Shown: positions 33,976 through 46,478 of the stretch, piece after piece | Layout: each line of letters begins with the position of its first letter | Numbering within the stretch: the stretch's first letter is position 1 | Source of the DNA: Armillaria gallica | Taxonomy: Eukaryota > Basidiomycota > Agaricomycetes > Agaricales > Physalacriaceae | DNA length: 64,000 bases | Assembly (NCBI GenBank): GCA_037576215.1 | Contig: JBANDB010000009.1 | Coordinates: 558,001-622,000 of the forward strand | Direction: 5' to 3' | Program-made: the position numbers and the translations under genes | Notes under the pieces: model-generated | What the model was told of the DNA's origin: nothing | Databases searched by the model: none | The model's input: only the letters and a program-made list of their open reading frames with translations

Positions 33976-36048
33976 CTAGTTGGGTGTAACGACATCATCA
34001 AGCAACTTTTCTCGAGTAAATGTCGTATCCGTACCGTCATTCGAATGACTTCTTTCCATCACGGAAAGAGCAGCATTGACGCTCTGGAGAAAATAATTAG
34101 CATCTTCAATGCATTCGTGAGATGTATACTACGCACCATCCCTGCCGCATCAGTTGTCCCATTGCTGACGGTGGGAGGAGCAAACCTGAGTGTACTGTTA
34201 TCAGTGGAACACTCCTTGGTCTCAGCCCATCTTTGTGCGCTGCGTGCATTGAGCCTACTCTGAGTTAGAATATTATTCAAATGTGAGAGGGAGGAGAGCT
34301 TGCATCGCGAGCAACGAATTTATATAGACTATCGGTGGATAGTTATACAGACAGGAAACCGGTTAAAGGAATCGTGAACACGCACGCTTCGGCAGAATGA
34401 AATCGGCTGCGAGGAAAATGAGACTATTCGGCCAAGCGATGTACTGGATGGAAGATGATATCAGAATCAAGAGGATCAAAGATTAGTGAGTGATTACCGC
34501 GACGAGCGTAAATAATGAGCAGGCACTAGAGTAAGCAAGTATTCATGATTAGCTTCTGTCCTATCAGACACGCCATCGGAATCATACCTCGTCGTTAGAC
34601 CGGACATCACAGCAAACCGCATCAATCCCACAATGATCTTTGTGGTATTTGTGGTACTACAGACAATTTCTTGCTGTAAGTATCGATCATACTCGTGATG
34701 GTTTGGAGGCTGCACACCTGGAGAGGGCCATTGACCTGCCCCTGTGCAAGTAATAGCACATTGTAGCGGCAATGAAGAAGTCCGCTGCCACAGCTGTAGA
34801 AAACACTACGTAAATTGCCGTCTGCGACGCGTAACTGCCCGTCAGAAGCAATATGTTCAACACGAAGCTATCGAAACCTACGCTGATCCTTGAGACTTCC
34901 AAATAGCTTGATAGAGTGTACCTGGTGACAATGTTAACATGGGAGACGGTCATCATAAAGAGACACGGCCCATACATCTCATAGGCACCATCTGGTGATA
35001 TTCTACAAGTAAGCACTGCCATATATATATATATATATTCGATGCTCACACATTCCGGCACCTTCGAAGTCGCATTCAAGTCTTCATTTATTAAGACAAC
35101 GGAAGTCTCACCGAGGCAAGCCGCGACCGCAAGAAACTGTGAGTTGGATTCCAAAGACATCTGCTCGAGTAATAAGAGAAAGAGCCAGAAGAGAACGTAC
35201 AATGAACCATGGCAGCACTTTATGGAAGTGACGACCAACTGTTAGGAGACCACAAGTCAGAATTCATTTGCTTCAATGCCGATAGAAACTTACATTTCCA
35301 TATTCTGACGGCGTATAAGCTGTATAGCCGGCGATTGAGTCTTTCTCATCACTTGAGAGCCAATCGAGGGAGACACACCCTTGGACGCCAACGACGATTA
35401 GCATCTACTTAACGATTAGATCAGAATGTATGATAATACCAGCTTTCACGTACGTTAACTACGAGCTGCAACTGGAGTTGGAATGAGCTCAGGAAATTTA
35501 TCGACAATGGACAAGAAGTGGGGAAATAGTCGCACCCGGAAACTCCTGCCAGCAAGGTACGAACTCATTTGAACTTAAGGCTACGGTAGACGCGTACCAA
35601 ATGATCTTGAGCACCTGAAAATAATTCCCAAATGATTCGACGAGATAAAAGTACAAGGCATGAGTGCTTATTGCAACATGAAGTGTATCGAGGATCCTGG
35701 AGATTATAGGCACCGTCAGGATTCAGCTTCGTACACATATACATGCTAAGCGTACCACAGTAAGGCGACCTGTTTATATGTCAGAAAAACACTGTCAAAG
35801 TTTACAGTTTCTCGCTTACACCATATCGAAAGAGCCACGAATCGTTAGGGTATTCCTTGTAGTAGATCGCAGTCTGCAGAATAGTTATCCCATAGAAACT
35901 AGCGTACACAATGAATATTGGAGGCGAAAGTCAAACGAAAATATGCGTGCACTGCAGCTATAGTAGCACCGATGTAAATCGCACCAAGCGTCCGTCCCAG
36001 CACCGAGGGGAGGGAGCCAACTATCGATAACAAGGTAACCGGGGCCAT
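33976..36048 (-). CDS. Multi-pass membrane protein, DUF6534 type, tandem copy 1
   Basis: ATG at 36048 begins MAPVTLLSIVGSLPSVLG and RTLGAIYIGATIAAV. Many short exons follow, each about one hydrophobic segment: FYGITILQT, ILDTLHVAISTHALYFYLVE, a VIVVGVQ strand rejoined to LYAVRIWK, FLAVAACLGET, AADFFIAATMCYYLHRGR, KIIVGLMRFAVMSGLTT, and SRLNARSAQRW. The final exon ends SVNAALSVMERSHSNDG...VTPN at the stop 33976-33978. The topology of about seven helices with LNaR near the end is that of the mushroom-specific DUF6534 family; function unknown, perhaps sensory or transport. The first intron appears to use a GC donor (GCACGC). A TATATAA lies about 35 bp upstream, at 36081-36087. An (AT)n run at 35021-35036 lies in an intron. 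Confidence 0.7.
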
Positions 36049-37612
36049 TTGTTAGGTTAACGTTGAAAGAATGGCATATCTTATATATTTATCCGTGGCA
36101 TGCAGCACTTTTGGATCGTATTCGACGACGGCTTTCTTCGACAGCTATTACAGTTGAATTCGTCCAATAGGGAAAGATTTGCCGCCAGGCAGTTCAAACG
36201 CGTGATGTGCAAGCAGTAATGGGATCCGGGTCGATGCTACAAGACATTGGGGTCTTAATCGATGAAGGGAATGGAAACGGACGCGAGGGTAAGAGAGCAG
36301 ATGAGATAGTTAGAGCAGCTACAGATGGTCCGCGTCCCGCGCTGACGATGGTAATGTTACCTTGTGGTACTTCTATGGGCGCATGGGGAAGATTTATTCT
36401 TGGCGAACACCATTTTGACCGAGGTATGGTTACAAGTGTTGCCCAACCAACAAAGCGCCGACGTGCTGTGTGCCAAATTTATACGCCGGACATTTGCATT
36501 GTAATATCAGCCTATTTGAACCTGGCCCAGGAATAGAGAACATCGAATCTTTCGAAATCAAGTCAACAGAAAGAAATGGACCTATTTAAGGCGCCGGATG
36601 TCAAGTGCTGTGTACGCACGTCTTGGTTGCTAAGCGCTAAAGGTCTCTGACGTTTGAGTTTGGATTCTCCGTGACTTTCTGTGATTTGAATTCTAACCTC
36701 TGCATGGAGAATCTAGGTGAGATTCAGAAAGAGGTCGAAGCGAAGCAAAAGCAAAAGAACCGTGACATGTCAATATGAATATTCACTTAGTGATATTTTG
36801 ATCTGCACATAAGAAAGAGAGTTCCACGTTTTTGTTGAAGTTTGAGCACGGGAGGGCACGGATCTGAAGAGCGCAACTCGTTGTCTGTCGACATGGCGGT
36901 AAATGGTAAGTAACGTGTTCGGAGCAGGTTGAATCCGACGGCCCGTATAGCCGCCAGTGACTCAAAGGTATAAAAGCCGCCCTTTTTCTGGTGCGAAACC
37001 AGCCTCATACTTTTAACTGGGCTTATAAGTCCTTTATAGCGACGCAGAAAATGCAAGACGGTCGTTACATCAAGAGGCAATGAAGGAAACAAAGACAAAA
37101 GATTATTAAACGGTTCAAACCTCCACGTTGCAGGACCGTATTTGAGCAGTAAACACGTTGACCGAACATGTGGCAGGATGATCCTAGGCACATTCCTCGG
37201 CAGTATCACCCTATTGTCTCAGGACTCTAAGCGCTTGATACAGGCTTTAGCGGGCTATGGAGAAGTACGAAATGTTACAACATGAGAGTCATAGCAGTTC
37301 TTTATCAGTCTGACTGAATCAAGATAGTAAGCAAGCGCATGAATGAACAATTCGATGTGAACACCCAGCGCTCAATGCTCATGTTTTCAATTTTGCCAGA
37401 CCAGTGATGGTCTGATGCTCCATCCTTTTGATTGCTCCATCTTCGCCACAGCATCAAGGTCCACTAGACGCTTTAAGTGATGCACGTATTTAAAAACAAC
37501 TCCTGGAGTGAATTTGTGCGCACACAAGCAAAACGAAAACAGGAATAAAGAATGGTAGGAATATACTTGAAGTCATACATAGCTGGTTATTTCAACGTCG
37601 ATGGGTAATTTC
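36049..37612. other. Spacer between DUF6534 copies, itself duplicated
   Basis: Sequence here resembles 39645-40800 in patches, for example the TGCATGGAGAATCTA block near 36700 and 40330. It belongs to the tandem-duplicated unit. A minus-strand frame of 140 codons (36787-37209) has no motif and is not kept open in the second copy. Confidence 0.5.
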
Positions 37613-39644
37613 TCATGCAAACGTCATCATATCTTCGGTGCCGGCGTGCGAACAACCTCTTTCCATCCCGGAAAGAGCTATATCGACACTCTGGAGAGAA
37701 GGGAAAGTAGCATCTTCAATCCATCGCGATAAGAATACTACAACGTACTGTCTCTGTTGAGTTGCTTGGGCCGCTCCTGGAGGTGTGAGGAGCAAACCTG
37801 AGGAACTTTGGTCCATCAACGGGGCGCTCCTGGGCCCCTTCCCTCATTTGTGCATTACGAGCATTGAGCCTGCGCAGAATTAGGTCATTGATCAAAGACC
37901 AGTGGAGGAGAACTTGCATTGCTAGCAAGGAGTTTATATAGACTATCGGTGAATAGTTAAAGACAAATAGGACATCGATCAAAGCAGACTCTAACACGCA
38001 CGCTTCGGCAGAATGAAATCGACTGCGAGGAAAATGAGGCTGTTTGGCCAAACGATGTACTAGATGGAAGATGATATCAGAATCAAGAGGATCAAAGATT
38101 AGTGAGTGATTACCGCGACGAGCGTAAATAGCGAGCATGCGCTAGAGTAACAGCGAATATTCCTGATTAGCTTCCGTCCTATCAGACACGCCATCGGAAT
38201 CATACCTCGTTGCTAGACCAGATATTACAACAAGCCGCATTAGCCCGACAATGATCTTTAGCGTACTACAGATGATTTCCTGCTGTGAGCATTTATCGTA
38301 TTCGTGATGTTGTTAGAGAAGGCAGCATACCCGGAGAAACCAGTCATGGATCTGCCCTTGTGCAAGTAGTAGCACATTGTCGCGGCAATGAAGAAGTCCG
38401 CCCCTGCGAGGGTAGAGAAGACTATGTAAATGGATGTCTGCAGTGCATAGCTACCCGTTAGAGTGACTATATGGCCGATACAGAGCTACCGAGGCCTACG
38501 CTGATGGTGGGGATGTCAAAAAAGCTTGATAGGGTGTATCTGGTGACAAGGTTAGCATGGCAGATGGGAGTTGTAACGAGGCGTGGCCCATACGTATCAT
38601 AAATAACATCTGGTAACATTCTCTACGTGTCAGCGCTGTATGCATATATATATAATTGATGCTCACAGATTCCAGTGCCTTCGAAATTACAGTCAGATCT
38701 TCATTCATTATGACAAAGGAGGTCTCACCGAAAGAGGCAGCGACAGCAAGAAACTATCGACACCTTCATGAATATTGTGAAAAGGGGGAGAAGAGTACAT
38801 ACAATAAACCATGGCAGGACCATATCGAATTTAAGACCAACTACGAGGAAATCAATAGTCAGGATCCGTTCGCTTTAACCCCAACAGAGACCAACGTTTC
38901 CATATTCTGACGGCGTATAAGCTGCAGGCGCTGGTGAATGAGTCTTTCCGATCATTCAAGAGTCAATCGAAGGAGACAAACGCTTGGACACCGACGACAA
39001 TTAACATCTAATTAACGGTTGAGAAGGATACAAGATCGTTCTAAATTTCACGTACATTGACTAAGAGCTGCAACTAAGGACGAGAAAGAAATCAAAGAGT
39101 CTGCTAATGGACGAAGCGGGGAAATAGGCGTACCGGAAAACTCCTGCTAGCGAGTTACGAACTCAGTTGAACTTAGAGCTATGGAAGACACGTACCAAAT
39201 GATCCCGAACAAGGGAAGATAATTCCCAAATGATTCGATCATATAGAAGTACAAGGCATGGGTGCTTATCGCAACGTGAAGTGTATCGAGGATCCTGGAG
39301 ATGATAGTGGACGTCAGAATCCAGCTTGTTATTTTATACAGCCTTCTATAACCATACCACAGTATGGCGACCTGCTTATATGTCAGAAAAGTCCCATGAA
39401 AATGTACAATTTTTGCGTACGGAATATCGGAAGAGCCACGGGTCATTAGGGTATCTCTTGTAGTAGATAACAGTCTGCAGGATAGTGATGCCGTAGAAAC
39501 TAGAGGCACACAATGAGCATTGGAAGGGAGCCTTATAAGAAATCGCGCGTGCACCGCAGCTATAGTAGCGCCGACATAAACCGCACCAAGCGTCGTTCCC
39601 AGCGGGGGAATACCAACTGTCGGTATGGGGAGAGGCGACGACAT
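37613..39644 (-). CDS. Multi-pass membrane protein, DUF6534 type, tandem copy 2
   Basis: Paralogue of the gene at 33976-36048 in the same orientation. ATG at 39644 begins MSSPLPIPTVGIPPLGTTLG and AVYVGATIAAV. After a GC-donor intron (GCACGC) it continues FYGITILQTVIYYKRYPNDP, then WILDTLHVAISTHALYFYMIE, LLVNMLIVVGVQ, LYAVRIWK, and LNARNAQMREGAQERP. The last exon ends ALSGMERGCSHAGTEDMMTFA at stop 37613-37615. I rejoined about six exon borders; the 38300-38750 region was only partly resolved, and its frames look more broken than in copy 1, so partial decay cannot be excluded. Expected to be an integral membrane protein of unknown function. Confidence 0.6.
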
Positions 39645-42600
39645 CGATTACGCCAATGGTAACGGAAGAGTATGTTATATATATCCAGTCAGTGGCATGC
39701 AGCACATTGTGATCATCTTCGAAGAAGGCTTTTTTGATCATTGTTACAGTTGATTCCTGTAAACAGGGAAAGACCTTATCGCCGGGCCATTCAAACACGA
39801 GGGACGCGTGAAAAGTAGCAGCGGCACACGGTTCGGTGTCACCGGTCAGTGTGGTTTTGATCAATAACTCGAGAATGGAAACGCGAGGAATAAGAACTAC
39901 TGAGATGGCAAGAGCTGCTGCAGCTGCAGATGATCACAAGCATTGATGAGCTCGAAGACGACGTCCCTGGCACGGGTTGATGCCCATCCGTGTTGCTATG
40001 TGACACTTCTACGGTCCACGAGGGACTTTTTTTACTGGTGACCACCTGCAACCCAAATGAAGCCCATTCCTCGGCGCTTACGTTGCGGTGTCAACTTAGG
40101 CTGAGCTTGACTGATGATCAAGTTAGCACTAACACTTTCGTAGACACAGGAGAGTGGACTTACTGAAGGCGCAGGATGTCCAGCAAGACAGCACACGTCA
40201 TGCTAAAAGTGGCTCACAGGATGTTGGGGCCCTGTTTTTCACCGACACCTCGGCGGAAAATCTCTGAACCTCGGAGCTCAGATTTTCCTTGACTTGCTGA
40301 GATTTGATAGCCGGCCCTCCCGATCCTGCATGGAGAATCTACGTGAAACTTTTACCGAAACAAAAGATGAACAAACGTACGTTGGCCCAATGTCCTATGA
40401 TCCGAGCGGCCATTCATAGTCAATTATGAGTGTTCATTAATAGGGATAATCTAGCGCGCGCCTAAGAGAAATCCACATGTTACGTGGAACTGGACGAGTT
40501 TCGCCTGACTGTGTCTGAATAAAACAATTGTTGAATTCCACGCGGAGAATACATGACGATCGTTACAGCAAGAAGCAGCGATGAAAATCAAAACAAAACC
40601 TATCAAACTTTCACGCCAGGGGGCTTATTCGGATTTCCTGCGAAGCAATCAGCACTTATATTCTTCGCCCGGTAGAAGACACTGACCGACGAAGTATCAG
40701 AATAACTATGCTTCCAGGTGCATTCCTCGGGAGTATTCACCGCATCGCTCGATTGCCTCGGAGCTCTTGATGTGCTTCAGCGCGTTGCGAAGATTACTCC
40801 ACTGTGGAGAAATATGATGGGTTCGGACATGGAATCCAAGACAATCCTATTCGATCCGAGATAGTGAGCAGATGCGCAGATTCACACAGTTTCGGGACAT
40901 TCACGTTCTTCTCTTAATTAAGCCGATAAGTCTTTCATATCACCTCAGTTGAGATGATAATTCGATGCTCAAGCTCCGTCTTTTTTCCAGAGCAAAACAG
41001 TCAGCGTTGTTGGCAATAGGGATTGAAAACGAAAGCTTACTAGGAACTCCTTGGTACAAACATATGGACGACTATATGTGGCGCCACGGATACCGATTCC
41101 TGCACTAGCTGGGCGCATCCTCATCAACTAAGACATTCAAAATGTTCGTGTGATGCATCCTTTTCTCGAACCCCGATCACCGCTCCTCCGCCGTCATAAT
41201 CTCTTAGGTCGGCATGCCTCCCGCGTTATTCCTTTTCCCGCCTTTCTCACGGACTCCATCTCCCTCTCTATATTCTTTCTGTTGCCCTATACCAGTCAGC
41301 TCTCCTCGTCTTTGGCTAGCTCCCTTTGTGTTTCATCGGTACATCCTCATGATAACGAAACAGGTCTTGGACATTTGTACGGTTACGGTGACGTGGTCGA
41401 CAAGGCAAGGAGCGCCCAGATGAAGAAGAACACCAGGATTTGAAGGATACACGAACAGGTTGCTGGCGGTTTCAGCGGCACAAAGTCAATGCTTGGACCT
41501 TGGTGAAAGTGTAGGTGCCAGCGAGTAAATAGTAGCATGGAGAGTACCTGCTTTCTCATCTGGGACACAAGGCACGACCTCGTTAAGGTAGCGTCATCAA
41601 AGAGAAAAAAGAGGGTAAGGTCGACATACTGGTAGAGTGGGTACAAATTGAGAGACGCGCAGATGATGCGTAACCCGGCGCACAGGTCCTGAATCGCCAC
41701 TGGTATGTCATAATCACACTCGATCGTACGGATAGGTCGCGTAGACATCTCTAAATCAAGCCACGCGCATGTCGCAAGCAAGATTAGGCTCCTAACAATA
41801 CAGTTGGACGTCAGCGAAGGTAAAGAATATTTCAGTGTTTATCATTAACCTGCGGCGGATAGCCGTTTGTATAACATGACATTTCCGTTTCTTCGCAAAT
41901 TTGAGGAATAGCGAAATTCACGGTTAATCTGGCACAGGCAAAAATCCACGTTTATGAGCTTCCTTTGTCAGGCCAGCTGAGGTAAGAGGTGCCCTGAATG
42001 ATTTAAAATAACCGCCCGAACTGCGTGTTAGAAGATCATCAATATCAATATTACATGACGCGGAGAAGCAGAGGACTCGTCAGTTACCTGGGCCAAACAA
42101 TGTTTGGAATTCCGCATTCGAGAACATATTTGCTTCGGGCGAAGCGACTGAGTAGCATTCTCCTCGGGGCTTGATCTGGAATCTTCGTCAGGCAAAATAG
42201 GAAAGAAGTCGAGAGGCCCTCACCAACGAATAGGTCCACCACTCTCGTTCCAGATTGGCACACGTATACCACGGACTCCGTAAGTCCAATCATAATAACT
42301 GTCCTCCAGAGAACCTTTCCATCTCGTCAGTGGGCGATGATGAAGTTGCGCCTGAGTATTTACATAAGTAGCTCTGAAGAGATTTCTGTTCGCTCGAGCA
42401 GCAAGCAGTATCTGCCTTCGTAAGTGATGCAGCGAACGACGTGATGGTCAGAGTTCAGTCCATAGAAGAGCGACACCGGCATTTCGGCGAGGCCCGGATA
42501 TGTCCGCTACCCGGGCCGTTTCAAACGGCTTTTGGTTTGGTTTGCGCTTTACACTGGTATCTACTTCACTACTTGCCGATCGGCTATTCTTATCATTACT

Positions 42601-43220
42601 AGGCTGCTTCCCTTGTCACAGCGCAAAACGGCCCGCTCCCTGTTCAACTTTTTGCGCTGTACTGCAGAGTCGCGATCTCATCTCTTCGAGCCGGAAAGCG
42701 GCAAGCCGTTTCTGAAGTAGTTTGCTGGCTGTGCTGTCCTCTAAGGACATCTGACATCACGGCGTCTAGCTTACCTACTGTCCTTTCCTCTCTCGATACC
42801 TCGATAGGTTTGCATCATCATTGGTCCATGAGATGCCACCTCTTTGACCTTTTGATGGATACATTAGAATACGTGACAAATTTGACATCCTTGAAAGATG
42901 TCAACTTCGAAATTGACTTGAGATATTATGCCAGCTTCGATCCACGACGATAATCAGTTTGATAGGCTGTAATTTTTCATTTTACGTTTCCCCGTGCTGA
43001 CGGTAAAGCACAGCAACCTTCGAAAAAGTTCTGCGGCAAGCGGCACCCACCTCATGGCACTGAAAGGCTATACCCGTTGGTGCATTCTTATCTTTGAGAA
43101 GAAAATCATATGAATTGATAGCGAAGGATAAAACCAGAACAACGAGAACGAGGTAGCGAATATTCTACATATTTATTTGTGTGGGGAAAACGAACACCAA
43201 TACCAGCATTGTAAGAGCTC
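39645..43220. other. Gene-poor stretch with possible minus-strand exons
   Basis: 39645-40800 is duplicated upstream DNA of the DUF6534 genes. Between 41380 and 42480 the minus strand holds several plausible exons. One pair is VIMIGLTESVVYVCQSGTR followed by a GTGAGG donor; another frame contains LFFLFDDATLTRS and a hydrophobic LQILVFFFIWALLAL. A membrane protein gene is likely here, but I could not assemble a consistent model and report none. Confidence 0.4.
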
Positions 43221-43863
43221 TTACGCTGCTACCAGGTCCGGGTACGACCACCCAGGCGTATCAAACACGACGGCGCTTTCCCTCATTTGCGCAATCTCAA
43301 CTTCTGCACGCGACCTCACCTCTTCAACGGCGAAAAGAACGTCCTAGAGATGCCGCCATGAGCACAATAACAGAAGTAAAATGTGGAAACAAGCTCTACC
43401 TGCATACATTTCTTCAACGCGTCAATTGTACGCTGATGGTCGCGCGCATCATTCCAAATTTTTCTCAGTCTCGAGATATATTTCAACCAGGTGTGCCTAT
43501 CAGACCATACAAGCGCATCGTCCGCCTGACGCAGCTCTCGAGACAGGATGAGTGATTTGCACTTCAGCCTATATCCATCAACAGTCAGTGTGTAACCGTG
43601 GCTCAATGATCGAAGAGCACATACGATCGAAGCTTGTTGTTAAATGTACACAACTCTCTCGCATGAGCGTCGACGATGATAATTTCTTCGTCAATACTAG
43701 TTGCGAGCTGCCGGACGGCAGTACCTGGCCTCAAGGGTGGTATCTTGATGTGCAGAAAGACGCTGCCACAGAGGAAGACCATGAGAAGCAGTGTAGACAC
43801 CCACACGGGTGCTCTCGTAGAAGCAAGATAGGTGACTACGGTCTCGAATTTGCCGGAGGGCAT
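43221..43863 (-). CDS. Unrecognised 176-residue single-pass membrane protein, copy 1
   Basis: Exons 43863-43625, 43568-43400 and 43343-43221 give 176 residues. After a short N-terminus (MPSGKFETVV) comes one hydrophobic helix (WVSTLLLMVFLCGSVFLHI), then a charged, mostly helical domain: SIDEEIIIVDAHARELCTFN, LKCKSLILSRELRQADDALV, TWLKYISRLRKIWNDARDHQ, and a C-terminal FAVEEVRSRAEVEIAQMRES ending PDLVAA. Copy 2 (58807-59804) has the same length, intron positions and phases. Likely a membrane-anchored coiled-coil protein; I know no family for it. A TATATA box lies at 43901-43906. The first ATG in the leader (43894) is out of frame, so translation would need leaky scanning. Confidence 0.65.
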
Positions 43864-44559
43864 TGCTTATGGAAGGTACTAGTAGTGCTGCCATGAGAGT
43901 TATATATCATTTAAGAAATAGCCGTACTGCTGACCGATCAAGCAAACTCGAGTAAAGGCAGCGTATCGTATGTTTTCCAGGCAGGATACTTTTGCGATCT
44001 ATTGGAAATAGCATCGAGTTATCAGTATAGATCCACTAAACATTGAATTCACTGCTCACGTAGTATTTGTTTGAATTAACTCGACCAATTGAGTCGTCAT
44101 CCTGCTGTGAACTCTGTTATTAGGACCGGTACTCGAAGTCTCGACCAAGCACGGGGAACAGGATCAAAATGCACCTCTATCACACATTTGTGAATTGGTA
44201 CTGAGATCAATGACTTCAGTGCCCTCGGTCCCATCTCAATTCCGAGTCCTGTGTATACAGGATTCGGTCTATGCTAATCTGAGCCTTTTTGTGGCTGTGT
44301 CTGATGGTGATAGTCCGACAATTTTCCGTGCCGCTTTGCCGCTGGCTACGCCATTTACGGCATGTTATCTTCCACGGGTTCTACCGGGGTGCTTATTCAT
44401 CAGGTTTTTCTAAGGGCAATGTTGCTCTTTCAATGTCTACCCTGTGTCAATACTCTTCTATGCAACTATACTCTGTACACAGACATACTCATATTTCATC
44501 AGTATCTAGTACCTGACCTTTCTCTTTTCTTGTGATGATATTAGCTTGATGATTAATAT
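43864..44559. other. Intergenic between the 176-residue gene and a MITE
   Basis: Promoter of the minus-strand gene at its left end; no other gene is seen. Confidence 0.45.
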
Positions 44560-45070
44560 TAGGGTACAGTTAATAAGTCTGGTGGACTTATTAACTGTTA
44601 GTTATTAACATCAGAGGCTGGGGCCATGTTAATAACAAAATGTTAAAAAGTAGCAATAACATGTAAAAAAACGTTATTAATGATGTTAACAAGGTTATCA
44701 ATGTTAATAACACCCTAATCGAAGTCAATGATCACCCACCAAGCCCAATTGACGAGCCCATTGAGTATGGCAGATTGGGGGGTAGATATCGGCAAGATGA
44801 TGCTGCATCAAGGCAGCTGACACAGGCTTGCAATGAGCCTATTACAATTCACATGACTAAGACCAGTATGGGACCTCACAACCCATGTATTATCAATTTT
44901 TGAGCTTTCTCTGACTGGCCCCACCTTCTGCTACCTTCCAAAACTTATTAACATCCAGGGACTTATTAGCACTGCTTTTTGGCAACCATTTATTAACATG
45001 TGTTATTAACCCATGTTAATAACTAACATTAACATTTGTTAATAACATCGCACTTATTAACTGTACCCTA
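44560..45070. mobile_element. hAT-like MITE, 511 bp
   Basis: Perfect 18-bp terminal inverted repeats, TAGGGTACAGTTAATAAG at 44560-44577 and its complement at 45053-45070. The flanks ATTAATAT and GTTAATAT agree at 7 of 8 positions, like an aged 8-bp target duplication. TAGGG ends with 8-bp duplications are typical of hAT elements. No transposase ORF. The interior is crowded with GTTAATAAC/GTTATTAAC motifs, and the left end can fold on itself (13-bp stem 44567-44579/44585-44597). Confidence 0.8.
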
Positions 45071-45079
45071 GTTAATATA

Positions 45080-45483
45080 CTGTTTGATTTCGACTGTTAA
45101 TTCACGTAACACATAACAGGGACCAATGAAGTGAAGCTCCCGGTAATGTGTAACACATAACAGGGCTTTGTGAAGCTATAGAATCTTGGTGACCAAACAG
45201 CCCAATTTTGGTCCAATTTCTTCGCAAAAATCTGGAAACTTTGCCTCCTACATGTGTTCTCCTGATACAGAAGGTATATACAAGTAATACAATGAAATAT
45301 CTAAACCTCCCATACCTTCAAAGCCTTGAGCCACTTTGAGGGCTTTCATACTCTAATGACCAAATTGCAAATGAAGCTAAATTCATAAACCGTAACATGT
45401 AACTTGACCTTGTGAAGCTATGGTCCAGCCACTATAAAGCATAACATGTAACACACCGTGAAGCTATGGTCAAAATCGAACAG
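45080..45483. mobile_element. TA-flanked inverted-repeat element, possibly Tc1/mariner-type MITE
   Basis: Ends CTGTTTGATTTCGAC (45080-45094) and the complement of CTGTTCGATTTTGAC (45469-45483) differ at 2 of 15 positions. TA dinucleotides abut both ends (45078-45079, 45484-45485). The interior repeats RTAACAYRTAAC followed by TGAAGCT in four places (near 45114, 45149, 45393, 45438). No coding capacity. Confidence 0.5.
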
Positions 45484-45485
45484 TA

Positions 45486-46413
45486 TCACTGCATTTGGTG
45501 AAGTACCTTGGTGTTAGACCTGAACTCCAATCAAGAGTAAACAACAGCTGTCTCATGTTTGGGCAGTCACCATTGAGTCTCAAGGCAAAAGGAGATAAGG
45601 CTAATGTCTTAGTCTTAGTGAGTGATTAAGCAGTAGGAGTTTGGTATGAATAAACTTAGCTTGAAGCTGGAGAACATACAGCAAGAGCTACAGTACTTAT
45701 ATACTAAAAGTGAGGGTCTAAATATAAGTGTATGGTGAGAGAAAGAAGTGAAAACATGTGCAAGGTAAATGGTAGGTGAATGACAAGTGAACAGTCCAGG
45801 CACCTATAGATAAGATAAGCACTGAAGATAAGATAGATGCTGAAGTGCTTATGAAGAAAAAGATGAATAAAATGAATAAATTGTAACACTTGGAGAAGCT
45901 CTCATCTATGAGCTCAATTGACCTTAATTTCAGCTTCAACTTCAACTTCTTTTAGCTGGTCCTGGTGGATACTATGTTATCCTGTGGCATCAATCCTTAC
46001 TCTTCTTGGCTTTCCTCCATGCTCAACACTGAACACAATGTTTTGGTGCATACTTGAGATTTGTATATTTGTGACAAAATTAACATTTTTTTAGCTGCTG
46101 TATCTCTGGTCACTGGGGAAGCTCTCACCCAAATGGTTTAACACCTCTGCTCTCTGTACTTTACCTCATTGCCATTTCTTCAATCTTGTTCCTTGACCTT
46201 GACTCAACAACCATGGATACAGTCTGAGTGGACCAACATTCTCGGCCCCTTTTTCTCTCATGCACTATCACCGGGACTGGTGCTATTAACTGGATTCAAT
46301 ATCCCTCCTAGTGTCCCCCAAGGGATGTCTTGCAGAAGCATCAGCAACTCACAGCTAAGATGGGCCAGTTGTTGGTGATGAATGGTCTATGTTGGCTGGA
46401 CCTTTTGAGGTGG
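45486..46413. other. CpG-depleted old sequence, left part
   Basis: No gene. In 45541-46380 I count only 2 CG dinucleotides in 840 bp, while the adjoining LTR has 31 in 519 bp. It continues on the other side of the chromovirus from 55726. It looks like a mutated repeat relic, but no family could be named. Confidence 0.6.
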
Positions 46414-46418
46414 GCTAG
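46414..46418. repeat. Target-site duplication GCTAG, left copy
   Basis: GCTAG precedes the left LTR and is repeated at 55721-55725 after the right LTR, as expected for a 5-bp staggered integration. Confidence 0.9.
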
Positions 46419-46443
46419 TGTTACGATTTATTCATTTTTTCCG

Positions 46444-46478
46444 CATCTTATCTTATCTTTGACAGATAAGATAAGATG
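46444..46478. promoter_or_regulatory. GATA-motif hairpin in the LTR U3
   Basis: CATCTTATCTTATCT and its exact complement AGATAAGATAAGATG are separated by TTGAC. Each arm contains two overlapping AGATAAG-type sites, the target of fungal GATA factors that act in nitrogen, iron or light control. The copy in the right LTR is at 55227-55261. Confidence 0.6.
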
